Source: Paraspadella gotoi (taxonomy: Eukaryota > Chaetognatha). From it: DNA of 64,000 bases. A program made the translations under genes and the position numbers. The stretch spans positions 18,306,005 to 18,370,004 of the forward strand of contig CM119268.1 in the NCBI GenBank assembly GCA_051294375.1, given 5' to 3'. The stretch's first letter is position 1; the number at the start of each line of letters is the position of its first letter. The notes beneath the pieces were generated by a model that did not search any database, was not told the origin of the DNA, and saw only the letters and a list, made by a program, of their open reading frames with translations. This document shows positions 46,180-59,599 of this stretch, in pieces.

Positions 46180-46445
46180 TTTGAAACATTTTACCACTTC
46201 ATTATTATCATTATTGATATGAAATAAAATTCTTATTGATAAGGAAGCCAGGTACTCTGTGAATGAATAAACGAGACTGTGAGTGAGTCTTGATTGAAAG
46301 GTTACAGGGACCTGCTATGTCATTATCTTGTAAGAGTGATGGAGGCCTTAAACCACCAAAGCCTATCCAAAGTGAGGGGCATAATAGCCTATTTATTAAA
46401 TGAATGGATAATTTTTATATTGGATTGGGTTATACCAATCTTCGA
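46180..46445 (+). repeat. Dispersed repeat R2, copy 2
   Basis: About 260 bp matching 8600-8800 in inverse orientation. It includes gaagccaggta, cgagactgtgag, gggacctgctat and gatggaggcctta. Confidence 0.8.
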
Positions 46446-46519
46446 TAAATTCAGCTCCTTGTATTTTGATGCTGAGTAGAATTATAACTTATATTCCCTC
46501 CGATCTAATACTTAGGGAA

Positions 46520-46735
46520 TGGTCATTTCATACAATTGAACATCTTTGAAACAATTATACCACTTCATTGATTGGGAAGCCAGGTATACTGGAGTGAAAG
46601 ATACAACGAGACATGTCATTACTTGTAAAGTGATGAGCCTTAAAACCACACAAACCTGTTCCTAAAGTCCAGGGGAAGAGATAGCTTATTTATTAAATGA
46701 ATGGATAATTTTTGATATTGGTTGACCAATTTTCA
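46520..46735 (+). repeat. Dispersed repeat R2, copy 3
   Basis: A shortened, diverged tandem neighbour of copy 2 (gggaagccaggtatact, taaatgaatggataatttt). A further fragment lies at 46985-47060 in the opposite orientation. Confidence 0.75.
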
Positions 46736-47059
46736 TATTATAACACTTTTAATAGGGAAAAGTCATTGACTCTTTTTGACGAAAACTAATTTCAGTTTCT
46801 TTTTCGATATTTTGTACCAATCGACTTTGTCGTCTCTAACTTTCGACACTTTGCTCGATTTTATTGGGACTTGTACCTATATCGCTTTGCAATCATTTAA
46901 TAAGCTTTTTTATAAGTATCTAATTTGTATAATTCAGCCATCCAATATCGTTTTTTCGATGTGAAAAAAGTGGTTTCTTTGATGCGCCCGTAGTGTACAA
47001 GATTAATGACAAGAGCAGTTCCTTGCAAGCATGTCAATCAAGACTCTTTCACAAACTCG

Positions 47060-50000
47060 TTTATTTTTGCCACATATAAATTTTTGATCATAATTGTAAT
47101 TTGCAAAGTACATAAGAGTATATTTTTTCTTATAATTTTGAATGGTATTATTTAAGTTATTATCAGTGGTAAAGATTTAAATAAGAATACAAAAGTTTTT
47201 CTGGAAACAAATACAAAATATTAGAGAGAGACTAAGAAGAGAAAGGGAGAAGAGAGAGAGAAGAGAGAGAGAAAGACACCAGTTGACCCAAAAGTAGTTA
47301 TTTTTAATCAAGCATGACCCCGGCGAAGCCGTTCAGGCTTGATATTGATTCGCGGTGAGACTTCTTTTTGTGACGTAGTCTCGGTCGTCGTCGTCGTCCG
47401 TCGGCGTCGTCGTCGTCGTCGTCGGCCGTCACGGCTGTTTATAAATAAAACTATACGCTTTTAGTAGTTGGCTGTGACTTACCTGTTTTTTTTAAATAAA
47501 AATTATTATAATGTGAATAAAGTTTCTAAAAAAGTTGCTGCATATCAAGTAAGTTAAATTTAGATTATTGCTTCTCCAATCTGAACAATAGCTTGATATT
47601 TTTCTTAATTACATTGGATTTAATATTTTTTGTTTGAATTCCACATTTCATTATGATTTACTGGCAATATGCAAATGAGATTTATAGTACTCATTTATCG
47701 ATATCCAAATTATATATAAGAATGCTTTAATCTAATTTACATATAATTGAGTATATAAATATTGAGATGAATCAAAACATTTTTTTTAAATCTCTAAAAA
47801 AATGGGAACGTCAAATAACTTTTTAATGAGAAGCTATAATCTTAATTTTAATAGCAAAATAAAAAATAAAAATCTTTACATAGCCTGCGATTGGAAAAAA
47901 TTGGAGAAATTTCCAATTGTAACCTCTGTATCATTTTTTCCTTCTTTTTTTCTTTTATTTTTGTTATTCTTTATTTCAGACAAAAACGAGTTTAGCTTAA
48001 GTTTAGTTTTGCCAGTCTTTACACTGTTTACTGTTTATGATATATGTCAATACTGTTTTTGGTATTATATCGAAAAAAAAAAAAAGAAAAAAAAAAACGA
48101 GTTTTTTTTTTCAGATTCAGATTTAAATTGGTGGGTATTTAGGTAAGGATGAACGGGGATGGTCCAAATAGATGGGGTACCTATTAAAAATGTTTAGATT
48201 GGTATTCGGACTTTCATTTAGCTAAAGTTTTTAAAATTATATTAGCTAAAGTTTTAAAAATTTGATATTAAGATGAATAGAGAAGGTAATTGTGTATTTC
48301 GTGTATTGTTTTGTAATTGTATGTCATATTTCATTTAAAAAAATAAGGTGAAAAAATAAATAATAATAAGAAAATAAAATAAAAAAACGCGATTTAGCAC
48401 TCCTTATATGTTGACTATTTTATTGTGTCATTGTCATCTGTCGATCGTCATACGAGTGTCGTTAAAGAAAAAGATATAATATATACTGTAATCAGTTAAA
48501 TAAATCAGATTGATGGTTGCTTTGTTAACACTAACCTGTAGAACATAGATTAGAATCGAATTGAAAAGATTAAAGATTGCTCTATATTGGCACACAAACC
48601 ATGGACTTAAAACTACTTAAACTTATAGACATTTATCTTTCTAACGATCGAGGTTAAAGTGAAGTTGCCTGTAACGCTCAAATTTAAAAGCTGGTAGTAC
48701 CACTTCGGATGTCAAGTAGCTTATAGTTGTCTTGAGGATAATGATTTGTGATAAGTCAATGTGTAATCTCCTTAGATTTCATTCACAAGGTGGTGATATA
48801 TGTCATTTACGTCATTTTACGTCATTTAGAAATTGGTAGCAAATACCATATTATGATAGTCATTTTTCATTAAAAAAAAAAATACACGTTTCTTTTAAAC
48901 GTCATTTTAGTATCACTATGGTCTCTTGGTCACCTTAAGTATCGATGAGTACGGGTATTCAGATAGGGCTGTTCTGAGATGTCGTTGACTATGAGCTACT
49001 CGTTGATTAGGGCTATCAGCGTGTTATGGGTTATTTGTTTTAGTTGCATTTTGAAGTCATTGATTTTAAGGTGTCATATTTTACGTTCTTTTGAGTAGGT
49101 ATAGCCAGGTCTAGTTTTATATTATTTTTGCTGAAACCATATTATAAATAAGAGCTATTCAGTTCACGTGCTGCACTGATACTTAGTAGCAGGCGGCCTG
49201 TACAACAGTATGAGTCGTGTCTAGGCTTTCGAGTCTGTCTTTCATCGTTCTCACTTTCTGTACTGTTTCAATCTGCATTTATCGATCCTCTTGACGTGAA
49301 TCGAGTTCTATTGGTGTTTGAAAAATATGATTATGTTTTTTTTGCTAAAAAACTTTTTTTACGGGAGCTTTTTTCTCAATGTACAGCTCAGTAAAATCGC
49401 GCGAATTTACATCTCCGAGATTGTATCCGTGCAATACATTTTAAAACTAGGATTGAAGATAACATATGATTGAGCATGCGAATAACTGTCACATGTAACT
49501 CGAGACTGAATCATTGACTTATTATATCTGCAGCACTTGGCAAAATATGCAATTACAGTTATAAAAAAATAATTTTGTTATTTATTATTATTGGTAACTT
49601 TGAGACGGGTTTGGCCCACTATGTGGAGCTGGAACATTCATGGATACGATTTAAATTAGGGCAGTCTGATATAAGAGATTGATTAATCCGGTCGAAATTA
49701 GACATTGACTGTTTTTGTATTTTATGACTTATATTAATAAGACTATTGCGTTGATGATTGAGAATGTAGTAAGCTAGTGTATGTCTAGTTGTATATGACT
49801 TGTAATGCATTTTATATCTTTTTCTTTCGAAATAATAATGGTATTTGAGTTGTGAGTATGATTAGTGATTTATGTAGTAACTTCTAATTAAATATTGCGC
49901 GGTATTAGTGATGATATTTCGTGACACGCTGAGGTCTGTGAAATTTTGCCTTGCCTAAAAAGAGACAATTCAAGAGGCGATTTCTGCATTCGATATTGAC

Positions 50001-51690
50001 TTGAAGATTTCTTGTGTGAATGAGGAAAGAGAAAAATATGTATGTGGGGGAAGATCAAAAATTATCATGATAATGATCGTCGTTTAACTCTGCGAGATAG
50101 TACAGTCCGAGACTATATAGGTTGTTAGTGTAATGATTGGTATTATATATTGTTCTGTTATGGATCATTAGTGTATTGAAAAGAGTTTAGCTTTCTATCA
50201 GTTTTCTTGCTTCTGAAACATAAGCGGTAGCCCGACGATGCAATAGGGGGTGAATCAGGATAAATATTGCTGAGATATTGGAGACTCGTCGATGCTCAAA
50301 CTGGAGAATTATGCATTTCTTTAATGTTTACTTTCAATAGATATCATGTAAATAATTTCTTATTATGACGCTACTTAATAAAGCCAAGATGGGATTTATT
50401 TATTTGTGGAGATATTGTTTTGTATAGAAAGGGAAGAACAGAGAGATTCGTTCCTCTACGCTCCATATTCGTCTACGGACTCTCGGCAAAATGAGTTCTA
50501 GGCGTGCGTAGCGATGAGCAGGCGGTCCAGGGCGCGGTCACGCAGGCGGCTTGTTCCGAGACCCTTCTTCCGATGATTCCTGTCTGTATTCGTATGCTCT
50601 CTCGAGATCTCCTCGATCTACTATTACATCTCATCTCACTTGTTTTGTTATTCCTTCTAAGAGAACTTTTAATTAGGTCGCCATTTATTCCGCGCTTTTT
50701 TCTTAATACAAAATCCAATTTTACATCCAAGAATTATTCGTGGATTTTTTCCCTAGAAATGTCCTGGATATGCGTTTCGATTTGGCGAGGGCATAATAGC
50801 TGCCAGCCTCTTGCTCTCGTCTCGTCATCATGTCGTCTCTCTTCATTTCACTTCGCATACTACGTGCGATATTGTTTGGTTTTTGATTTAGTCACGAGCA
50901 GGTAATTGGCAATGAAAAATGACTTATCATCTGGTATCAATGAAATCGAATCTGTACTCATCCATGGCCAGTTGAGTATGACCTTATTGTGGGCTTAATA
51001 AGAGATTTTAGATATAGAGGCTTTCTATGATAGTGTTAAGCTAACTAAATGATGGTTGCATTTGATAATAATGCTGAAGCGCATCACGCCATATGTTGCT
51101 GGCCAAGATGAGATAGGGATTTAAGCCTCACATGTCGTGCAAGCGACCCGATGGGAGATATCCGCATTGCTTTTTTAATTACTTCCAAGTGGCCCCAGAC
51201 TTAGCGAAGGATTCTTATAATAGGGATTGTGAATGTGCACTGGTGAGTGATGTTATTTTTACTGAGATCATAGTTCGTTGCAGTTAGCTCAAATAAAATG
51301 ATAAATGCTCAACTCTTTCTAGTGATGCGTATGAGAAAACGAAAAATTTGGGTTGTAATTCACAAGAATGTGAAATAAGATCATGTGTCCCGCACCTTCT
51401 TGTTTGCCATCTACCTTTACATAAATATATTTTTTTATTCTAGAAGGAATAAACATTTTATCTTTTTTTGCAGGTAGGCCACAAGGCCACATGTTCTTTT
51501 TCTTTTTTCAATCTTTGTTGTCTTTTTAAAGCCAAACAAACAAAAGATAATAACTCATACAAGGACGGAGAGAAAAACTAAAAACCTGATTGAACTTATC
51601 TCTCTCTGTCTCAACTAGCTTTTTGTCATTACTTTACTGTCTTACTATCTTTCAAGATTAAGTTTTACAAGAAAACCTTTCATTGCAATA
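47060..51690. other. Gene-poor region
   Basis: No supportable gene is seen. A (TCG)n-rich patch lies at 47380-47430. The segment 50660-50760 (gccatttattccgcgctttt) is a diverged third copy of part of the 51.7-54.8 kb duplication. Confidence 0.5.
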
Positions 51691-51724
51691 GTAATTTTCA
51701 TGTGCTTTTTAGTGCTTAATTTAT

Positions 51725-52135
51725 TTTAAGTCGGATCTTGCTTATCAGCAGATCCCGACTCCTAATTAATCTCAACTTTGTCGGTCCGTCGGTCGCCCCC
51801 TCAATATTGTCGGCACACACTTATATCATGGTAGAACATCGAATTAATGATAAATTATGAAAAAAACGATGTTCGTCCGTCTGTCTGTCTGTCGTGTTGT
51901 CTGTCTGGTCTGTCTGTCTGTGTGTCTGTCTGTCTGTCCGTTTTCGTCCGTCCGTCCCACCATTAGCAAAAAACTCCATTACTCGGATTGGATGGATGGA
52001 TTGGTATGACATTTGTGTGTGGTAGGTAAACTGTGTGATTGGGATGGATATGAAGTTTCGAGGAAATCGTGCGAGTGGAAATTGGTTTAAATTGGAAACA
52101 AGTTTGAGACATGTCGATCTGCCTACGATAATTAT
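51725..52135 (+). repeat. Dispersed repeat R1, complete copy
   Basis: It runs from gtcggatcttgcttatcagc through tgtcggtccgtcggtc and a (TGTC)n tract to caagtttgagacatgtcgatctgcctacgat. Confidence 0.8.
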
Positions 52136-53259
52136 TAATTAATTGATTATTAATTAATTAATAGATTAATTAATTAATTAATAGATTAGTTAATTAATTA
52201 TTAGTAAGATTAAATTATGAATATTATATTCAGCTTGTCATCATCGATGTCCTTGAAATTGAGTCAGGTACAGTTATTAAATGTTTTGTTTTACATTTTA
52301 ATCAAAACAAAACACAATATGCCTCTATTTCAGCCAGGCGAGGCAAAGCCCGTCCTGTCTAGATTTTTTTTCGGTTTAGCTTTCGGGTCCTCGCTTTTTG
52401 CAATCATGGCTTTGAAAGTGTGATATCATAGGGAGTTGAATTTTCATATATGGCTTCTATCATCCAAGATCTTGTAAAATTCCAGTTTCATATAATATTC
52501 CGTATTTGTTTAGTTTTATTTACAAAACAAAAACGTTTTAAAATTATATGTCGCTCTCTCTTCTTCTCTTTTTTCTCCGTCACTGCTTCTCTAAAAACGA
52601 GTTCCGGCTCTGCAGCCGTCTTCCGCTTCTTTCTCTCTCATCTCTCTCTCTTCTCTCTCTCTTCTCTCTTTTTTTTTTTACAGAAATTTTTTAAGATATA
52701 ATGTGGGTTCACTAATGTAAATAAACGATGCCACGCGAACTGGGCGGTAACCAGGTCCTTTGGGAGAGAATAGCTCATCGCTACGTGCGGCGCCATAAGT
52801 ACTGGCTAATTCTTTAACGAGTAAAGGGGCTGTAGAGCTTCTCTTCTCTCTCTCTTTTAATTATTAATAGTATCTGCTACTTTCTCTTCTCTTTTTCTCT
52901 GCAGCGGGCTAGTTCTCTCTCTCTCTCTCCTCGCTCTTTTCTTCTCTCTCTCTGTCTCTCTGTTCTCTGTGTGTGTCTGTCCTATCTGTCCGATTACTTT
53001 TGCGTGATCGTTTGTTTTTGAAAAATTCTGATTATTTTTTTTCCTTCTAAAAACTTTTTATTATTGCCATTTATTCCGCGCTTTTTTCAATATCAAAATC
53101 CCATATTTTCATCCGAGATTTTCGTGGATTTATTTTCTTTTCTTCTCTTCTCTCTCTCTCTGTTCTTTCTCATCTCTCTCATCTGTTTCTGTTCTCTCCT
53201 CTCTCTTCTCTCTCTCTCTCTCTCTCTGTCTGCTTTTTAGTGCTTAATTATTATTTTTT

Positions 53260-53675
53260 AGTCGGATCTGCTTATCAGCAGATCCCGATCTATAATTCAC
53301 TTTGTCGGTCCGCTCGGTCCGCCCCCTCAAATATTGTCGGGCAACACACTTATATCATGTCAGAACATCGAATTATGATAAATTATAGAAAAAAACGATG
53401 TTCGTTTAACATATTCTCTGTCTGTCTGTCTGTCTGTCTGTCTGTCATGTGTGGGTCTGTCTGTCTGTCCGTCCGTCCGTCCGTCGCCAACCTTACAGCA
53501 AAAAAACTCCAATTACTCCGTGGATTGGATGGATGGGATTTGGTATGACATTTTGTGTGTGGGTAGGAACTGTGTGATGGGATGGATATGAAGTTTCGAG
53601 GAAATCGTGCGAGTGAAATTGGTTTAATGGAAAACAAGTTTGAGCAAACAATGTCGGATTGCCTACGATTAAATT
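53260..53675 (+). repeat. Dispersed repeat R1, second complete copy
   Basis: It has the clearest form of the palindrome, atctgcttatcagcagat at 53268-53285, and ends with the caagtttgagcaaacaatgt word and tgcctacgat. Confidence 0.85.
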
Positions 53676-54839
53676 TTAATTATTATATTGAATAATTATT
53701 AATGATAATAGATTAATTTTATTAATAATTAATTAATTAGATTAATCTAATTTAATTAATTAATAGATTAATTATAATTTAATATTCAGCTTGTATCATC
53801 GATGTCCCTTAAATTGAGTCGAGGACAGTTATTAAATGTGTTTGTTTACATTTTATAACAAAAAATATTCCTACTTATCGAGGCCAGGCGGGCACAAAGC
53901 CCGTCCTGTCTAGATTTTTTTCGTTTAGCTTTCGTCTCCGCTTTTTTGCAATATGGCTTTGAAAGTGTGATAATCATAGGGAGTTGAATTTTCATAATAT
54001 GGCTTTCTAATCAATCAAAGAATCTTTAAAATTTTCCTCAATGTTTCATGATCAATATTGGTATTTGTTTATGTTTTATTTACAAAACAAAAACGTTTTA
54101 ATTATATGTGCTCTCTCTCTTCTTTTTTCTTCCGTCACTGCTTCTTCTAAAAACGAAGTTCCGCTCTGCAGTCGTCCCGCTTCAGTTTTTCTTTCTTCTC
54201 TGCTCTCTCCTCTCCTCTCTCTTCTCTACTCTCTTTTTTTTTTTACAAAAATTTTTAGATATAATGTTGGGTTCACTAATGTAAAAAAGATGCCCGCGAA
54301 CTAGGGCGCGAACCCAGGTGTCCATTTGGTAGAGAATAGCTCACGCTACGTGCGGCGCCAATAAGTACTGCTATTCTTTAACACGAGTAAGGGGGCTGTA
54401 GAGCTTTCTTCTCTCTCTCTCTTTGCTTTTATTATAATATCGCTCTTTTTCTCTTTCTCTTTTCCTCTGCAGCGGCTGTCTCTCTCTCTCTCTCTTTTTC
54501 TTCTCATTCTCCTGTCTCTCTTCTCTCTGTGTGGTGTCTGGTCCCTACTGTCCGATCTTTTGCGTGATCGTTTTGTTTTTTTTGAAAAAATTTCTGATTA
54601 ATTTTTTTTCCTTCTTAAAACTTTTTATTATTGCCATTTTTCGGCGCTTTTTTTCAATACAAAATCCCATATTTTTCATCCGAGATTTTCGGGGTGGATT
54701 TATTCTCTTTTATTTCTCTCTTTCTCTCTCTCTCTCTCTCTTCTCTTCTCTCTCTCTTCTTTCTCTCTCTCTCTTTCTCTCTCTCTCTCTTCTCTCTCTC
54801 TCGTCCTCTTTCATCTCTTCATACAGCATTTGTTTGTTT

Positions 54840-55240
54840 TATTGAACTATCATCGCATCAATGAATGACAATCATCGAATCAATGAATGACATCATCGCA
54901 TCACTGAATATATCATCACAGCAGTGAATGATTATCATACGCATCAATAATTGATTATTCATCGAATCAATATCATTCCTATTACATCAATAATACTATT
55001 ACATCATCAATTAGTATTACCTCAATAACTTCTAGTACATCACAATTGTTATCTGCATGATATTCAATTCATTTTTTTTCCCGGTTTTTTTCATTAATTT
55101 TCTATGATGTGGGCTCTTGGCTCGATTCTTGAGTTTTTAAGATTTTTTATTTTTATGGTCTCTCTTCTCTCCTCTCTCTCTTCTCTCTCACTCTCTTCTC
55201 TCACTCTCTTTACTTCTCTCTCTCTCTCTTTTTATGCAAT
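54840..55240. other. Degenerate atcatcgaatcaatgaatga repeats
   Basis: About eight loose copies of an 18-22-bp unit built on catcatcgcatcaatgaatg lie at 54848-55040; AT-rich sequence follows. Confidence 0.6.
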
Positions 55241-55259
55241 GCGACGATCCTTTAATGCT

Positions 55260-56490
55260 TTTAAGATTTTTTTAACTTGCATCATTTTTTTTCAACTTGC
55301 ATATTTTTTTCAACTTGCATTCCGTCAAAACTTTATATTCTGCTTCTTCACTCACTTTCCTACGGCTCAACAAAATTTCATCTCAATCTTACATGGGTTA
55401 AATAAATAAAAAGATTCAAGTAAATTGTGACTCTATTTTTTTATTTAAACTCATTTCCAATGGTTTACGTTTCCACTGAAACTTTATATCAAGTTGCTCA
55501 TACGTTTTCCTACCCACACACAAAATTTCAACTCAATCTATCATCCAATTATGATTAATGGAGTTTTATTGGTTAAAATAAGTAAAAGATTTTAGTAAAT
55601 TCGACTTTATGTTTTTTCATTTAAACTAATTTCCCTCACACTCGATTCCATTCGAAATTTTATATCCAGCTTTATCAGCACTTTCCTACCCACATTCAAA
55701 ATTTATTATGTCCAATCCAACCAGCATCACGAGTATTGGAGCTTTTTTGCTAAGATGGGACGGATGGGACGGATTGATTGACCTATATTATTAATTTATG
55801 ATTTAATTTATTTTACTAATGATTAATTAACTGATTAATTATTTGATTTAATTAATACATCCTGCAGTTACATTTAATATAAAGGAAAAAGAAGCATAAT
55901 CAATTAGTAAAGGTTTTTTTGTTTTTTTCCATTATACTCATTTCCACTTCAAACTATTCCATCGAACTTGATTTCCTGTTCATCACACACTTTCCCTACC
56001 ATACAAAATTCCAGTCAATCAGCCCATCCACTCATGAGCATTGGTGTTCAAATAGTGAATATATTTTTTGTTTTTCCATTTAACTCATTTTCCACTCGGA
56101 CGATTCCATCGAAACTTCATATCAGCTCAATCACACACTTACCTATCCACACAAACAAAATTTCATTTAATCCATCCATCCAATCACGAGTAATTGGTGT
56201 TTTTGCTAAGGTGGGGAACGGACGGACGGACGGACACTTCAGATCAGACGACACCAGACATGCAGACAGTACAGAAGACAGATCAGAGGACGAAAGCATG
56301 CGTTTTGTCCATAATTTTTCAATATATCTGAATGTTCTTGACATTGTATATATCGTTATGAAGTGTGTGTGGCGTTGTCTTCTTTGACATTTTTACTTGA
56401 TGGGGTGGCGGAACCGACGGACCGAGCAAAGTGGAATTATAGAGTCGGTCGGGATCTGCTTTCTTGCTGCGTGGATTAAGCAGAGTCCGT
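55260..56490 (-). repeat. Dispersed repeat R1 with tandem units, inverted
   Basis: A reverse-complement counterpart of 28770-31868: the aacttgcat minisatellite first, then three or four ~180-bp units (cactttcctacccacac, attccatcgaaactt), then ggaccgagcaaagtg, tatagagtcgg and gggatctgct. Confidence 0.8.
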
Positions 56491-58171
56491 ATTGACTAAT
56501 AATATAATTATTGACACATTAAATAAGCCATTAAGCGTGGTAGATGTAGAGAGAGATGAGGATGAGAGAGAGAGAGAAAGAAAGAGAGGAGGAGGAGAAA
56601 GCGACTGGTATGATGAGGAGGAAGAGAGAAAATGGGTACTTAGAAGAGAATAAATCTTTGCCATAATAGAAAAAAAGAATCTGGTGGTTCTTGTTGTTGG
56701 TTTTTTCGGTTTTTTATGTTTTTGGTATGAATATTATTTATCTTTTAGTTGAGTTTGTGTTTTTGGATTTGTTTTGGTTGGTGGTTACTTCGGGATTTGT
56801 GTGCAGGGTGGGGGTTGGTGAATTTTGGTCTTGAGTGGTTGTGGTGATTATCTATATGTTTCTTGTTACGTAATTGATTTTTGGCTATATAATAAACGTC
56901 GTGTTTTTGCTGGTTATATATTGGGTTGGCGTAGTAATATTATTTAGTTTTTCTTTTTTTTTGTTATGTTTTGTGGGTGGTAGTGTGAGAAGTTGGTTTA
57001 GTAGTGGAGGAAAATAAATAATTACGTTAGCAGTTATATTTGTGGTTTACCTGTGGCTTTTTTCTAGATAGAACCAGTTTTTTTCTATTTGTGAGGAATA
57101 GATAGGACGTATAAGGATGGTTTTGAAAGTGGGTACGTCTGTGTAGAGTGGTATAAGTTGATATTCCAAACGATTGCGGAGATGTGTCTGGGCTGGGTGT
57201 TATGCTGTTGTGACGAGATTGTATTCGTGGTGATTTGTTTGTTATGCGTGGGGTTATTGGGTTGGGGTCTTCGGTGTTTGGTATGTGCTTAAGGTTTAGT
57301 TTTCGGTTATGTTTGTTACCGTGACTGCTCTTTGACATTCTCTTATTGGAATGTTCTTTTTATGTTTGTTGTGGAGTTTTAACGTCTGGGTGATACTGTT
57401 TGGACGTTACTTTTTTTGGGATCTCTTTGTTTCGTAATTTTTGCGTGTCTATTGAAATTATTTTTTGTTAGTATTACATAGGTAATATGTCATCGTTTCT
57501 TTTAATATTATTACTTATGTAGATCAAATGAAAGCTGTTGCGAATGGAGATTGGGCTCGTTGGATGCCCGAGCGTCCTCACCGCTTCTAGACTCATGGAC
57601 AAACTGCCTACGCCGTGCGCTGGTTGTCCGTGCGTGCGGAAATCCTCAACTCGAGTTTGTTCGATCTAATCAAGATCAATTGCGAAACCTAGGAAAGCGA
57701 CCGGTCGACTCGACTCGATCGGCCAAGAGTTTCCCCTTATAGGTAATGACTGAAAACGAGCCATCTAATCGAATGCAGTGATTAAATGAGCTGTAAAACC
57801 GTTCATGGTTTCTCCATGTGATTTTCCAAGTTATTGACTCAACAATCTATGATTGACCTAGTGTTGTTGTGTTTTCTCCTCTTCGTCTTCGGTTTGGCGA
57901 TCGAGATTCAACTGTGGTAGTTTAAACGCGGTTGCCCTTACTTGGGAATAGAGGTGTGTAGTCACTGATGTATATACATAATAATTTGGGAATTTGTAGT
58001 TAATAAGCGATAAACATAATAAATAAAAACTAACGAGATAATTAGTCCATAACTACTTTTTGGTAATCCAAGGATTACGAAAAAAGCGATTCCTATGTAA
58101 TGAGTCGGAAGCAATAGAACGGAGAAAAAGAATACCTAGAAGTTGTGGAGGAAATATCAACAAGGTGACGC

Positions 58172-58219
<48 letters not shown>

Positions 58220-58440
58220 GAGAGAAAATATTGGAGAATAAGTCAAAAGTAGTGGGCGCGCTTGCACGCGCCAGTGTTCTTTACCAGCGTCGTGCCGTTA
58301 AAGCTAGCGCTGCTTTTGAGGAATTGATTACTACCAAAACTCACATTTTCATATAATAACAAGAACTGATGTATTCTACTATTCTTCTCGTTTACAGATT
58401 CGATAGTGCGCTCTTTTCTAATATCGCACATTTTAAACCA
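56490..58440. other. Gene-poor, partly G/T-skewed region
   Basis: The plus strand is strongly G+T-rich from about 56660 to 57540. A GC-balanced patch at 57545-57740 is open for 63 codons without recognisable homology. (GA)n lies at 58166-58216. Confidence 0.55.
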
Positions 58441-58443
58441 TTT

Positions 58444-58543
58444 NNNNNNNNNNNNNNNNNNNNNNNNNNNNNNNNNNNNNNNNNNNNNNNNNNNNNNNNN
58501 NNNNNNNNNNNNNNNNNNNNNNNNNNNNNNNNNNNNNNNNNNN
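58444..58543. other. Assembly gap of 100 Ns
   Basis: A round-number gap, so the distance is unknown. An R1 right end (minus orientation) begins immediately after it. Confidence 0.98.
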
Positions 58544-59542
58544 TATCGTAGGCAGATCCGACATTGTTTGCTTAAACTTGTTTTAATCCTATCTGCTGAT
58601 CAAATTATATATACTAGCTTTTAAATTCGATTTTATTATATTTATTTAATTTTTTATATAAGATTAATAAGTTTTTATTAAATTAAAATATTACTGTGAA
58701 ACGTTAATCTCATTTGCATATTGGAGTAACCCGATTTTTATTACGAACCTTTGGGCTTTGTAGACAAAAAATCGTTCTATCTCAAATCTCTTATTTTGGT
58801 ACCAAGGTAATATTCCCAAGGTTTTGTAAAGATATTCGAACCCGTCCCATAGGAAGCTTGCCAGGCTACTTATGATAAAAATTATCCGATATATTTTAAT
58901 ATACCTTCAATAGTTATTTCCATCATAAAGCAGCGTAAATAAACATGCATCATTATTTGTACATCCCTATGAACTAAATAATCCCTTTTTACAACAAATA
59001 AAAGCATTTCAAGAACTGCCAATCGATGACTTTCAACGCTCCAATCCATAATTTCCTTGAAAAAAAAACTGGTTAATTAGGTTTTGAGGAGATATGTATC
59101 GTAAAGGTTGGTAGTACAAGTGCAGTTGTTAGTTTTTTGTCAATATTTTTATTCACAAACAGCTGTATATAAATCTTTTTAAAGGCAATTACAGTTAAAT
59201 TAATTTTAACAGATAAGAGGGATTGAGAATGCTCCTGCTCTTCTAGAACAGTCCATGCTGGTGAGTTTACAAAGTTTGGCGTGGTTACATGACTACACAA
59301 GTTTGAAACACATGTATAATAGGGTGGAGTGATGAAAAGATTGAGCGATTGAACATTATTTTTTTGCTGCTTATGACATTTAAAATTATTTTATTTATGT
59401 AGTAATATCCTTATAAAATCAATAAATTTCAAAATATTTTTATTTTATTTTTAAGAACAGATTTGGATTTGCAGTAAAAAACTAATAAACTTTTGTAAAA
59501 TATGTTACATGATATTTTAATTTTTAGACCACAAAAAAATTC
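58544..59542. other. AT-rich stretch without genes
   Basis: It starts with an R1 end. The segment 58690-58760 matches 45808-45870 in inverse orientation, including atatgcaaatgagatt. Confidence 0.6.
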
Positions 59543-59599
59543 TACTTCAGAGAATAAAAAAGTNNNNNNNNNNAATTTCGTTAGTTTAGTAACATGATT

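Larger units (their letters stand above)
51700..54835 (+). repeat. Tandem duplication, unit about 1.53 kb, two copies
   Basis: Copy 1 covers about 51700-53230 and copy 2 about 53231-54835. Both contain, in order: an R1 repeat, an AATT-rich stretch, gccaggcg..caaagcccgtcctgtctaga, ctttgaaagtgtgat, a CT tract, and gctacgtgcggcgcc, followed by another CT tract. The copies differ by many single-base indels. Confidence 0.88.

Noticed and set aside
57027-57338. 103-residue minus-strand Ser/Pro/Thr-rich frame
   Set aside because: It follows from the G+T skew of the plus strand; no homology or splice support.
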